Positions 7,436 through 16,294 of a DNA stretch of 64,000 nucleotides are shown one piece after another; positions within the stretch are counted from its first letter, which is position 1; each line of letters starts with the position of its first letter. Source of the stretch: Hyphomicrobiales bacterium (GTDB lineage Bacteria > Pseudomonadota > Alphaproteobacteria > Rhizobiales > Xanthobacteraceae); NCBI GenBank assembly GCA_009377755.1, contig WHTM01000007.1, forward strand, positions 1-64,000, given 5' to 3'. Below the pieces are notes generated by a model. It was not told the origin of the DNA, did not search any database, and was given only the letters and a program-made list of their open reading frames with translations. The translations under genes were made by a program, and so were the position numbers.

Positions 7436-9745
7436 ATGTTGGGCAAGCCGATTCCACGCAAGGAGGATGAGCGGTTCGTCACCGGCGCGGGACTGTACGT
7501 CGGCGACGTTCGCATTCCGGGCATGCTGCATGCGGCATTCGTGCGAAGCATTCACGCGCATGCTTACGTACGAAGCATCGACGTCGAGAAGGCGTGCAAG
7601 ATCCCCGGCGTCGTTGCCGTCATCACCGGAAGCGAGTGGCCGGAACTGTCAGCCACCCTGCCCGAGCTGAACGGTTCCACCACGCTCACCAGCCCCTACG
7701 TCGATTCCATGCAAGCCGCGCCTCATCATCTTTTTCCCAAGAAGGCGTGCTATGTGGGCGAGCAGATTGCAGTGGTGGTGGCGAAGTCGCCCTATGCCGC
7801 CGCCGATGGCGTTGAAGCTGTCGAATTCGAGTACGAGCAGCTGCCTGCGGTGGCAAATTGGGAAGACGCGATCAGACCAGATGCGCCGCGCATCCACCAA
7901 GGCTTTAGTAACGTCGTCGCGCATCTCAGGCACGATGTGGGCGACATTGAGAATGCATTTCGCGATGCCGAGCTCGTCCTGAGCAGACGGCTCGAAACGC
8001 AGAGCTTGAAATCCATGGCGATCGAGTGCCGGGCCGTTGCCGCGGACTATTCCCGCGAAACCGGAACGCTCAACGTGTGGTCGACCTGCCAGTTTCCATA
8101 CATGCTCCGCGACACGCTCGCTGCAATACTCAAGTGGCCTGCTGAGACGATTCGGGTGATCGCGCGCGACATCGGCGGCGGTTTCGGATTGAAGGGTGTC
8201 CTGCACGCGGAGGACATCATCATTCCGCTGATTGCGTATCGGCTGCAGCGCCCCGTGCGCTGGACCGAGACTCGCGGCGAGCACATGGCCGCATCCAACC
8301 ACTCCGGCAATCAGGCAAACGATGTTCGGCTGGCCGCGAGGCGCGACGGCACGATCGTCGGCATGGATGTGAAGATGTACAAGGAAGTGGGAGCCTACGA
8401 CCACTTCGACATGATGCTGCAGATCAACACGATCAATCATCTGACCACGCAATACAAGGTGCCCAACTTGCGCGTTGAGGGCTGGGCGATTGCGACGAAT
8501 ACGTCGCCCGGCAGCCCCTATCGCGGAGCGGGGCGTGTGGAAGCCGCGTTCACGATGGACCGGATGCTCGATGCCATGGCGCGCGCAGCCGGACTTGACC
8601 CCATCGATGTGCGGCTGAAGAACATCGTAACGCCGGCGGACATGCCGTATCGCAATGGAATGATCTATCGAGACGGTGTTCCGATCACCTATGAGGCAGT
8701 CGATTTCCCCCGGCTGCTCAACACCGCGAAGGAACACGCCCAATATGAGTTTTGGCGGCAACGCCAAAAGGACTTCCGGACGATGGGCCGCCACATCGGT
8801 ATCGGAATTTCCAGCTATGTTGAAGCGGGCGGTCTCGGGCCGTGCGAGGGGGCGACGATCTCGGTGGATGACGCCGGGCGCGTTACGGTCAAGATCGGGG
8901 TCAATTCACAGGGGCAAAGTCACGAAACAACACTGGCGCAAGTCTGCGCCAACACGCTCGGCGCTCCCATCGAGGCCGTGCAGGTGCTGGGCGGGGATAC
9001 CAGCCTGATGAGCTTCGGATTCGGGACCGGCGCGAGCAGGGTCGCGGTTAATTGCGGAAACGCCGTGCACAAGGCGGCGGCTGCGGTTCGGCGTAAGACC
9101 GTGGCATTCGCCGCGCAGATTCTCGGATGCGACCAGGACGATATCGATATCGCAGACGGCATCGTGTTCATGATCGGAGCGCGCCAGAACCAAATGACGC
9201 TGGGTCAACTCGCCCAACGGGCGGCACGGGACCACCGCATGGCCGAGCTAGGCGGGCCGGGACTGATTGCCACCGAATTCTTCTATCCCAAGACTGTAAC
9301 CTGGGCGAGCGGCGTCAATATCGCCGTGGTTGAGCTGGATCGCGAAACCGGCACGATAGACATTCTGAACTATGTTTTCGTCCATGACTGCGGCGAACCC
9401 ATCAATCCGAAAATTGTTGACGGCCAGATCTCCGGAGGATTCGCGCAAGGGCTGGGCATCGCCCTTGGCGAGCGCGTCTGCTATGACCAGGACGGTCAGC
9501 TGCAAAGCGGTTCGCTGATGGACTACTATGTTCCGCGCGCGCGAGATGTTCCCGACGTCGAATTGGTGCATTTGAAGTTTGCGACGTTGGACAACCCGCT
9601 CGGCATCAAGTCCGTGGGTGAAAGCGGGCCGAACTCCCCGCCCGCTGCTATTGCAGCGGCAATCGAAGATGCCCTGGGCGGGAAGGTGGAGATCAACAAA
9701 TTGCCCATCTCCACGGAATTCATCTCGCGGGCCTTCCGCATTTGA
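7436..9745 (+). CDS. xanthine dehydrogenase/CoxL-family molybdopterin-binding large subunit
   Basis: A 769-residue protein of the usual length. The N-terminal aldehyde oxidase a/b hammerhead domain begins KPIPRKEDERFVTGAGLYVGD; Mo-cofactor-binding domains follow. The active-site loop reads YRGAGR near residue 362, the form II type, and lacks the Cys of true CO dehydrogenase (AYRCSFR). The catalytic Glu is in VGESG near residue 729. These enzymes hydroxylate aromatic heterocycles or oxidise aldehydes using a Mo-bis-oxo/sulfido centre. Partners carrying FAD and [2Fe-2S] centres are normally encoded alongside but are absent here. A TTG three bases upstream is an alternative start; ATG at 7436 suits the GGAGCG site. 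Confidence 0.88.
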   Translation: MLGKPIPRKEDERFVTGAGLYVGDVRIPGMLHAAFVRSIHAHAYVRSIDVEKACKIPGVVAVITGSEWPELSATLPELNGSTTLTSPYVDSMQAAPHHLFPKKACYVGEQIAVVVAKSPYAAADGVEAVEFEYEQLPAVANWEDAIRPDAPRIHQGFSNVVAHLRHDVGDIENAFRDAELVLSRRLETQSLKSMAIECRAVAADYSRETGTLNVWSTCQFPYMLRDTLAAILKWPAETIRVIARDIGGGFGLKGVLHAEDIIIPLIAYRLQRPVRWTETRGEHMAASNHSGNQANDVRLAARRDGTIVGMDVKMYKEVGAYDHFDMMLQINTINHLTTQYKVPNLRVEGWAIATNTSPGSPYRGAGRVEAAFTMDRMLDAMARAAGLDPIDVRLKNIVTPADMPYRNGMIYRDGVPITYEAVDFPRLLNTAKEHAQYEFWRQRQKDFRTMGRHIGIGISSYVEAGGLGPCEGATISVDDAGRVTVKIGVNSQGQSHETTLAQVCANTLGAPIEAVQVLGGDTSLMSFGFGTGASRVAVNCGNAVHKAAAAVRRKTVAFAAQILGCDQDDIDIADGIVFMIGARQNQMTLGQLAQRAARDHRMAELGGPGLIATEFFYPKTVTWASGVNIAVVELDRETGTIDILNYVFVHDCGEPINPKIVDGQISGGFAQGLGIALGERVCYDQDGQLQSGSLMDYYVPRARDVPDVELVHLKFATLDNPLGIKSVGESGPNSPPAAIAAAIEDALGGKVEINKLPISTEFISRAFRI

Positions 9746-10063
9746 CGCGGTCTCGTCACTTGTTGTCATCATCCGTGACGGATGGATGAGTCGGTACATG
9801 CGCGACGTGCACGCTTCCGATAACTGCGTTGAGGGGGTCACGCTTGGGCGCCTATTCACAGAGGACACCGTGGTTTGCAAATTTTATTCGCGGCGGACTT
9901 AGAAGGTTCATTCGTCAAACGGGTCAAGACCTTTGCCTCAGCCACACAGCTGTTACTTCTATTTCTATTGTACCGGGGTAGCACCGCGAAACCAGTGGCT
10001 TTTTCCTATCGTGCACGGCTTGTGGGTATCTGCTTATCTTGTCGCTGCGATACCCGGCCTGGA
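9746..10063. other. intergenic between convergent genes, nothing recognised
   Basis: 318 bases between the molybdenum hydroxylase subunit and the leftward MBL gene. No frame gives a recognisable domain and I see no clear terminator hairpin with a T-run. The base composition is somewhat more AT-rich than in the neighbours. Confidence 0.4.
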
Positions 10064-10864
10064 TCAGGCAACTCGCTCCGTCTGCAACGCAAAAATTGCC
10101 CGACGATAATTTTCGATAGCCCGTCGCGCTGCCCCGCCCAACTGAATTCGCCCATGGATTGGGGCGATGATCGACGGTTCAACTTGCGAAAAGAAATGAT
10201 CCCAGATTTTCGCAAGCTTGCTCGTATCGGCAAACTCGAGCCAATCGAATTTTTGCAGAATGAACTCCCGCATGGTCTGCGCGCTTTGGCTATCCTCTTC
10301 TTCCCGGTGCAGGACGGACTGGGTTGGCTCCGCAAGCATGTCGGTATTGAAAATATCGGTCGTGAATAGCGTGCCGCTCTTCTTTTCCCAAAGCCACGTG
10401 GAGCCGAGCGTACGTACCACGGCCTCATAGATCTTCAGGCACGGGAATCCGGCGTCGACCAGCGTGCTCCCGATCAGGATTCGGCGCGGTGGAAGCGGAG
10501 GCGGCGTCGTTTCCACAGGATGAATGAGGTTGAACAGCGGCACGACGTTGCTTGTCATCACCTGTGTGCCGGGAATGACTTCGAGGAGTCGCGCAAGGTT
10601 GCCGAGGCAATCAAGCTCGATCCGGGTGATGAAGATGCTCAGGCGCCGGTTACCGATCACCCGGCGTAAGCTTGCAAGAAGCGAGTCTTCCCGAGCCGCA
10701 ACTCCGGTATCGATCAGCAGCGCCCGATCGTCCGACAGGATAACGTATGAATTGTGCGGCTCAAGCCCTTTGGCGCTGGGCGGAATCCAGCTGACTCTGC
10801 CGTCGATCGGCAACATGTCGGTGAGAACGAATATGTCGTCGGCAATCTGTTCGATGTTGGACAT
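10064..10864 (-). CDS. MBL-fold protein with degenerate metal site (subunit B, copy 1)
   Basis: A 266-residue metallo-beta-lactamase-fold protein. The normal H-x-[HE]-x-D-H metal motif is replaced by R81-I-E83-L-D85-C86. The third His ligand position is Arg151 (VVRTLG), while the bridging Asp170 (TTDIF) and final His237 (APIHG) remain. Canonical dinuclear metal binding is therefore unlikely. It starts one base after the stop of the A gene, so the two are translationally coupled. A second copy of the same A-B pair lies at 22179-23799, and its B protein has the same substitutions. Role unknown; possibly a partner or regulatory subunit of A. Confidence 0.75.
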   Translation of the reverse strand: MSNIEQIADDIFVLTDMLPIDGRVSWIPPSAKGLEPHNSYVILSDDRALLIDTGVAAREDSLLASLRRVIGNRRLSIFITRIELDCLGNLARLLEVIPGTQVMTSNVVPLFNLIHPVETTPPPLPPRRILIGSTLVDAGFPCLKIYEAVVRTLGSTWLWEKKSGTLFTTDIFNTDMLAEPTQSVLHREEEDSQSAQTMREFILQKFDWLEFADTSKLAKIWDHFFSQVEPSIIAPIHGRIQLGGAARRAIENYRRAIFALQTERVA

Positions 10865-10865
10865 G

Positions 10866-11714
10866 TCAGGTCGTTCTCGCTCTACGCAGTCCAAGCTCGA
10901 AAATACGCGTTATCTCCTGTGGGTTGGTTATGACGCCGCCATGCGCCGGCGCGATTAGATCTACCCTGTGCGTTGCGAGAAACGCGCGCAGCTCCTTCAT
11001 GATGTTGGTGGCGTCGAGGTGACGCGCCCAGTTTAACGCCCGCCCGATGACAATGCTTGTATCCTCAGGGCGAATCTCGGTAGGCAGCTCTTCGGATGTC
11101 AGGACACATTGATTGGCCTCATGATCATGCGTGTACGGGTAGGCATCGCTGACGAAGAGCACGCCTGCGTCCGGTTCGTAGCCCCACAGCGTGTTGGGAA
11201 GGTCGTGCACGATGGCGCGGACGAACCGTAGTCTGCGATTGCCCAGATCCAATGTGTCCCCGGCGCGCATGGTCTGGAACCGATGCTGCTCGCGCGGAAA
11301 GTACAGGTGATAGTTCCGCAGGTCGCCGACCAGCCGCACATTGGGGTAAGTGGTCACGAGTGGGCCGATGTTGCCCATGTGGGGGCTTTCCGGGTGGGTG
11401 GGGAAGATGTAATCCAGCGGCCGGCCGTTCAACGCTTCCGCCAGTTCACTCTTGAGCTTTTTCCATCCGAACGGCATCGCGGTGTCGATGAGCACCGTGG
11501 CCCTGCTTCCGACCATGAGGAAGCAGGAATTGTGATTGTGAAGGATCTTCGCTCCCTCGGATACTTCGAGGCAGCAGCCGAACCAGAAGATGCCCGGTGC
11601 GATCTCGCGAGGAAGTCGCCCCGGATTTGCAGGTGGCACTGCCGGTGCCGCGGCTGAGTGAATTGCCACCTCGGTCTCCTCCGAAAGATCAAGCATGAAC
11701 GAACGCATGCCCAT
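10866..11714 (-). CDS. MBL-fold, flavodiiron/ODP-like protein (subunit A, copy 1)
   Basis: A 282-residue MBL-fold protein. Ligand positions read H107-P-E109-S-P111-H112, His170 (VHDLPNT), Asp190 (FVSDAY) and His258 (APAHGG). This follows the H-x-E-x-D-H...H...D...H pattern of flavodiiron oxygen-binding domains except that the first Asp is Pro. There is no flavodoxin domain. It may be a metallo-hydrolase or a diiron protein. The start is uncertain: the frame runs back into a LigB remnant (11689-11814), no clear ribosome site is visible, and ATG at 11696 is an alternative. It is coupled to the B gene downstream. Confidence 0.75.
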   Translation of the reverse strand: MGMRSFMLDLSEETEVAIHSAAAPAVPPANPGRLPREIAPGIFWFGCCLEVSEGAKILHNHNSCFLMVGSRATVLIDTAMPFGWKKLKSELAEALNGRPLDYIFPTHPESPHMGNIGPLVTTYPNVRLVGDLRNYHLYFPREQHRFQTMRAGDTLDLGNRRLRFVRAIVHDLPNTLWGYEPDAGVLFVSDAYPYTHDHEANQCVLTSEELPTEIRPEDTSIVIGRALNWARHLDATNIMKELRAFLATHRVDLIAPAHGGVITNPQEITRIFELGLRRARTT

Positions 11715-11814
11715 TTTGTACTATGCGAGTATCGGATTGCGGTCCCTGCTTTTGCCACGAGGCAGGAAATGCCGGTGTATGGGGGACACCGAAGCCGGCA
11801 ACGATCTCTGCCAT
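11689..11814 (-). pseudogene. LigB-type extradiol dioxygenase, N-terminal remnant
   Basis: ATG at 11814 opens a 41-codon frame beginning MAEIVAGFGVPHTPAFPASW, which looks like the N-terminus of class III (LigB-like) extradiol ring-cleavage dioxygenases, where the His in G-x-PH-x-P is an iron ligand. Homology fades after about residue 28 and the frame stops at 11689, overlapping the proposed start of MBL gene A in another frame. A full gene would be about 280 residues, so this is the stump left by a deletion that joined the two genes. Confidence 0.5.
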
Positions 11815-11918
11815 TCTCGTCAGCTCCGTCCGGCGGTTCGACGGTTACGGCTCAGCCTCTTCGGCCGTATCTCTCCGCCACGTGCCACGACCGAAACTGG
11901 CGACCGCGACCGGCATCT

Positions 11919-13101
11919 TCATCCTGCAATGGCGTTGTCACGCCCTGGCAGCTCTGGCCTGTCATATGCCGAACCGCAACGCTCGCGCTTGGGTTGGCGA
12001 AGTCCCATGCGCTCCAAGCGCGGCAGGACTTCCTGCGCGAAATGCGGAAGTTCGTCCAGATAATTCACGAAGCCTATCGCGACACCGCCGTATCCCGCCT
12101 GATGGAGTCGTCGCAGCTCGCTCGTCACCTGGTCAGGAGATCCGTAGATGGTGTAGTGGCTCCTGCCGATGATCGCACGGGCGTGTTCGTTCCTCCGGAT
12201 TTGCCGTGCGGTTTCAGGCGATTGCGAGCGTGATCCCTTTGGATTCTTGCGAAGGATCTCATCCCGCTTATCGAGCGCGGTCCAGTCGGCATTTTCGATG
12301 CAGTACTGCACGAAGTCCTCCGCTTCTTTCTGCGTGCGACGACACACCACGGCAATCGGCGTCCAGACTTCGATTGCGTGGCCGCATTCGGAAGCGCGAT
12401 CTTTGGTCTCCTGAATTCTCCCAATGTGCTCCTCAGGGAGTCGGCAGAAATCGTAGTGGAAGTCGGAATTGCGAATGGCGAATGCGCGGCCGGCGGGGGA
12501 GGCCCCTGCATTCATCATCGGGATGACGCGCTTGTTCCACGGACGAGGCGAGCCGAGCACGCCAGTCAGCGAAAAGAATTGTCCGAGAAAGTCAAACGGC
12601 CCTTCACCCGCCCAGATGCGGCGAACAATATCCCACCACTCCTGACCAAGTTCATAGCGGACATCGTGTTCCTTCTGCTCGATGCCGAACATCTCGAACT
12701 CGTCCTGGTTGGACCCGCAGACGATGTTAAGGCCGATACGGCCGCGACTAAGATGGTCCGCAGTGGCGAACTGTTTTGCGGCGACGATCGGATGAAAGAG
12801 CGGCACATGGACCGTCGCATAGGCGCACAGGTGTCTTGTGGCGGCGAGGAGGCGCCCACGTTATGCTCTCGAACGAGAATAGATTGTTCTCTGTGTCACC
12901 GCCGTAACCCTTCCACCGAGCATTGGCGACGATGCACTCCAGTCCGACATCGTCGGCAAGCCGTGCGAGCGTCAGATTGTTCTTCCAGCTCGCATCCCAT
13001 TGCTCTGGCGCCTTCACGAAGGCGAGGCCGCCTGCGCAATTCGCGCCAAAAAGTCCTATCTTGAATGCGTTGTCGTTCCGCTCTCGCACGACTGCGGCCA
13101 T
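11919..13101 (-). pseudogene. LLM-class flavin-dependent monooxygenase (RutA-like), frameshifted
   Basis: Two frames together give one luciferase-like monooxygenase of about 390 residues. The first part (13101 to about 12855) starts AFKIGLFGANCAGG and contains GYGGDTENNLFSFESITWA. The second part (about 12855 to 11919) resumes with LLAATRHLCAYATVHVPLFH and carries the GRIGLNIVCGSNQDEFEMFG block typical of RutA and alkanesulfonate-monooxygenase relatives. The break is near 12851-12857, where a 1-base gain or 2-base loss is needed. Unless this is a sequencing error the gene is inactive. Family members are two-component FMNH2-dependent monooxygenases; no flavin reductase is adjacent. Confidence 0.8.
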
Positions 13102-13310
13102 CGTGAACTCTATTCGTCGCGGTTTGCCTCGGTAGCTAAATGCTATGGAAACGTCAGCTGGCACCGTCCAATACTTTTTTGTTATCGCGGCGTGTGCAAA
13201 GAGGGCAGCCTGATGAATCTCATTGACAAGGGAGTGAGCACGCAATCATGGGTGTTGAATCGCGCAAACCGGTTGCGTATGACTGCTAGCGCAGGACTTG
13301 AGGATTCCTG

Positions 13311-13979
13311 ATGAAGACTAGCGATGCTACAGCGACCGGAATTACGCCACCGCCCAGTCAGCCGCGAAAGCCCCAGCGACGTACGCAAAAGGAGCGCAGC
13401 GCTGCTACGCGTGGCTCTTTGATGCGGGCTGCGGTCGAGGTTATCGGCGAGTTCGGCTGGATGAGCGCGACGACCCGACTGGTAGCGGCGCGTGCCGGCG
13501 TCACGCGCGGCGCACTTCAGCACTATTTCGAATCCCGCGACGATCTCTTGAAGGCCGTTGCAGGGGAGATGTTCGTCCAGCTCCATGCACGGCTCGATAC
13601 CGCTGCGCTTTCCGCCGAACCTTTGGACAAGCGTGTCGACTTTCTGATTCAGCATTATTACGACGTCTATACCAGCTCGCTCTTTCGCGCGGTGTTGAGC
13701 GCCTCTCTCGATCCCACGTCCGGCGCCAGCGAGCACATGCGCGCCGGCATCGAGCGGCATCAGGAGATGATTGACCAGACCTGGCGCAGCTTATTCCGTG
13801 ACCTGGAACTCCCCGATGTCGAACTGCGCCCCTTGCGGCGCTTGGTCATGAGTGCGATCCGCGGCTATGCTGTGCAGCAAAGCCTGTGGCGACGAGGAAC
13901 CCTGTGGCGCACGGATGCGGTCCTGCTGCGTGACATGGTGGTAGCCAGACTGGACAGGACACGGACGATCCAGGCCTGA
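13311..13979 (+). CDS. TetR/AcrR family transcriptional regulator
   Basis: A 222-residue TetR protein. Residues 1-30 are a basic, proline-containing extension. The HTH follows (ATTRLVAARAGVTRGALQHY, then FESRDDLLKAV). The C-terminal ligand domain is intact. It is divergent from the frameshifted LLM monooxygenase, so it probably controlled that operon, including the MBL pair. The product ends at normal length and shows no damage, so it may outlive its targets. Confidence 0.85.
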   Translation: MKTSDATATGITPPPSQPRKPQRRTQKERSAATRGSLMRAAVEVIGEFGWMSATTRLVAARAGVTRGALQHYFESRDDLLKAVAGEMFVQLHARLDTAALSAEPLDKRVDFLIQHYYDVYTSSLFRAVLSASLDPTSGASEHMRAGIERHQEMIDQTWRSLFRDLELPDVELRPLRRLVMSAIRGYAVQQSLWRRGTLWRTDAVLLRDMVVARLDRTRTIQA

Positions 13980-14078
13980 AGGCTGCGCAATCCTTGTTGC
14001 ATCGGCCAACGACCTCCGCTTCAACCCGGATGCTTCAGCGCTGTCTCTGACCATCACGATCGTGCTGACAGGACGCCC

Positions 14079-14390
14079 TCAGCCGATATTCGCCGAGCGT
14101 GCGCGGAACAGGTCCTTGGTCCTCTGAACTTCCTCCATGATGCGGTTCGCCTGCTGCAATAACAGCTCTCCCGCGGCAGTGGGCTCAATTCCCCGACTGT
14201 GACGGACCAGGAGTTTCGTCTGGAGTTCGTCTTCGAGCTTTCGGACATGCAGGCTAAGGGCCGGCTGGGCGATGTGCAGGACCTGAGCTGCGCGGCTAAA
14301 GCTTTTCGACTCGACGATGCACTTCAGGTAGCGAAGCTGGCGGATGTCCACGTCATCCTCCCGTCCCTGTTTCTTGGCCGCAGGGGACAA
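14079..14390 (-). pseudogene. LysR-family regulator, truncated after the HTH
   Basis: 103 residues comprising only the LysR winged helix (DIRQLRYLKCIVESKSFSRA, HIAQPALSLHVRKLEDEL, GIEPTAAGELLL) and the start of the linker helix. LysR proteins are normally about 300 residues with a periplasmic-binding-like effector domain, which is missing; no continuation is visible before the TetR gene. The sequence up to the stop is well conserved, so the truncation looks recent. It faces away from the SDR operon that it may once have regulated. Confidence 0.8.
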
Positions 14391-14696
14391 ATCCGGCCTC
14401 GGATTTTTTGTAAGGTCGTTGCAAGCGTTTAAGAATTGTTACATTCCATCTGGATGGCATGTTTTTGAACCGGGGTCAACGGCGCACCAGCGGGACCGGC
14501 CGTTCGCGACGAGCGAGGCACCCCGCACTATCGATGCGTTACGTTCGGGGTTTCGTTGGCGCGGCGAACTGAGTGCGCCCATAACAAAAATGTATTAGAC
14601 CGCCGGCGTGGTCCGGTCAGGATGCATCGGTTGACGCGCGGCGCGATCAGGCGGCATCACTTCGCGATTGTCGATTCCGCATGACGCTGGAGAACA
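14391..14696. promoter_or_regulatory. divergent promoter region, LysR remnant / SDR operon
   Basis: About 300 non-coding bases between the truncated LysR gene and the rightward SDR operon. This is where LysR target sites would normally lie. The part near the LysR start is AT-richer. I cannot pick a definite T-N11-A dyad by eye. Confidence 0.3.
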
Positions 14697-15461
14697 TTGA
14701 CCTTGAATACCAACGGCAAGAACAGGGTTGTCATCGTGACCGGCGCCGGACGCGGTATCGGCGTCAAGGTGGCAGAAAAATTTGCGGCGGAGGGCAACCG
14801 GGTCGTGGTCGTCGATCTGATGCTCGAACGGGCCGAGGTGACCGCCCAGGGCATCGCCTCCCGGGGCGGAGCGGCGCTGCCTTTGGCATGCGATGTGAGT
14901 TCCAGCAAATCGGTCGACGAAATGGTCTCATCCGTCATCACGCGATGGGGCGCGGTTGACGTACTGGTCAACTGCGCCGGCGGCTACGTTCGCCCGAAGA
15001 TGCCGCATGAGACCACGGAAGAGGCCTGGGATCTGACCATCGATTCCAACCTTAAGGGGACGTTTCTTTGCTGCAGGGCAGTGCTGCCCCACATGATGAA
15101 GCAGGGCAAAGGACGGATCATCAACTTCGCGTCGAACGCGGCCCGTTCGGTTGCAACCGGACTTGGGTGCGAATACACGGCCGCAAAAGCTGGTGTTACC
15201 GGTCTCACCCGGCACTTGGCCAAGGAGTACGCACCTCACAACATCCTCATCAACGCGCTCGCGCCTGGGCCGACGGACGTCGAACGTCTCCGCGAAAACA
15301 AGACCGAGGAGGTCTTCGCGAGTCTGTCAAAACCGATTCCCATCGGACGCCTGGGCCGGCCGGAAGAGCACGCCGAGGTGGTGTTCTTCATGGCTTCCGA
15401 AGGCGCGAGCTTCATGACCGGTGCCACCATCGACAACAACGGCGGCATCATCATGGTGTAG
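14697..15461 (+). CDS. SDR family oxidoreductase (FabG-like)
   Basis: A 254-residue short-chain dehydrogenase. The Rossmann motif TGAGRGIG is near residues 15-22, NCAGG follows, the catalytic Ser is in FASNAAR, and the Tyr and Lys are in EYTAAK. The NAD(P)H-dependent reaction is oxidation or reduction of an alcohol or ketone; the substrate cannot be read from sequence. The start is TTG, either 14697 or 14703; the second is better spaced from GGAGAA. It opens an operon with the isomerase-like gene 17 bases downstream. Confidence 0.88.
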   Translation: MTLNTNGKNRVVIVTGAGRGIGVKVAEKFAAEGNRVVVVDLMLERAEVTAQGIASRGGAALPLACDVSSSKSVDEMVSSVITRWGAVDVLVNCAGGYVRPKMPHETTEEAWDLTIDSNLKGTFLCCRAVLPHMMKQGKGRIINFASNAARSVATGLGCEYTAAKAGVTGLTRHLAKEYAPHNILINALAPGPTDVERLRENKTEEVFASLSKPIPIGRLGRPEEHAEVVFFMASEGASFMTGATIDNNGGIIMV

Positions 15462-15478
15462 CGCGCTCGGACCAGCCG

Positions 15479-16285
15479 ATGGCCAGCAAACCCTCTTGCG
15501 TTCATCTCGCTTATCTCTTCACCGAGGTGCCGTTTCTCGATCGATTTCGGGCCGCGGCCGATGCGGGGTTCACGGCTGTCGAGTTCTCTGACCCTCGCCG
15601 CTTCCCGGCCAATGAATTGGCGCAACACGCGGGCTGTGCCGGGCTCAAGGTTGTGCAGATTACGACGTCGTCGTTCAACTCACCAGGACATAAGCAAGTC
15701 GGACTCGCGGCCGTTCCCGGGCGTGAAGATGACTTCCGCGAGGACTGTGCGGCGCTGATTCCCTACATCAAGGCCCTCGATGTCGATTGGGTGCATGTCA
15801 TGGCCGGCATCGTCGATGCCGAGGCGCCGTTCGCGACATGTTATCGGACATACCTGGACAACGTCAGCTTCTCGATCGATACGTTCGCACCACATGAAGT
15901 CGGCGTATTGATTGAACCGATCAATAATATCGATGTTCCGCGATACTTCATGGGGGACATTGCGCTGGCGAGGAAGACGCTGCGGGATCTCAGGAGCGAG
16001 AGCTCAGCCGTGATGTTCGACGTCTATCATGTCGCCATGCAAGGGTTGGATCCCATCGTCACCCTGCTTGATTCGCTCTCAGACGTTGGCCATGTCCAGA
16101 TCGCCGACGTGCCGGGACGGCATGAGCCGCTGACCGGCACCCTCGACTTCCCGCGCTTATTCACGGCGCTTGACGGGTCCGGCTATGGCGGCTGGGTATC
16201 GTGCGAATACTTTCCGACCTGTCCGACCTTGGAAAGCCTGGCCTGGAGAGGCAGACTCTTCGGCGAGAGCGCAATCGGGTGCTGA
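15479..16285 (+). CDS. sugar phosphate isomerase/epimerase family (hydroxypyruvate isomerase-like)
   Basis: A 268-residue TIM-barrel protein of the AP-endonuclease-2-like family. It has FRAAADAGFTAVEFSDP at the start, IEPINNIDVP with a metal-binding Glu, MFDVYHVAMQG with Asp and His ligands, and VQIADVPGRHEP near the end. This pattern is closest to hydroxypyruvate isomerase (Hyi). It may isomerise a hydroxy-keto acid in the same pathway as the upstream SDR. The ATG at 15479 gives the expected length. Confidence 0.82.
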   Translation: MASKPSCVHLAYLFTEVPFLDRFRAAADAGFTAVEFSDPRRFPANELAQHAGCAGLKVVQITTSSFNSPGHKQVGLAAVPGREDDFREDCAALIPYIKALDVDWVHVMAGIVDAEAPFATCYRTYLDNVSFSIDTFAPHEVGVLIEPINNIDVPRYFMGDIALARKTLRDLRSESSAVMFDVYHVAMQGLDPIVTLLDSLSDVGHVQIADVPGRHEPLTGTLDFPRLFTALDGSGYGGWVSCEYFPTCPTLESLAWRGRLFGESAIGC

Positions 16286-16294
16286 GGGTCGAGC

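Noticed and set aside
7436-9745. Aerobic CO dehydrogenase CoxL
   Set aside because: The active-site loop is YRGAGR, not the AYRCSFR motif of true CO dehydrogenase, and the CoxM/CoxS partners are absent.
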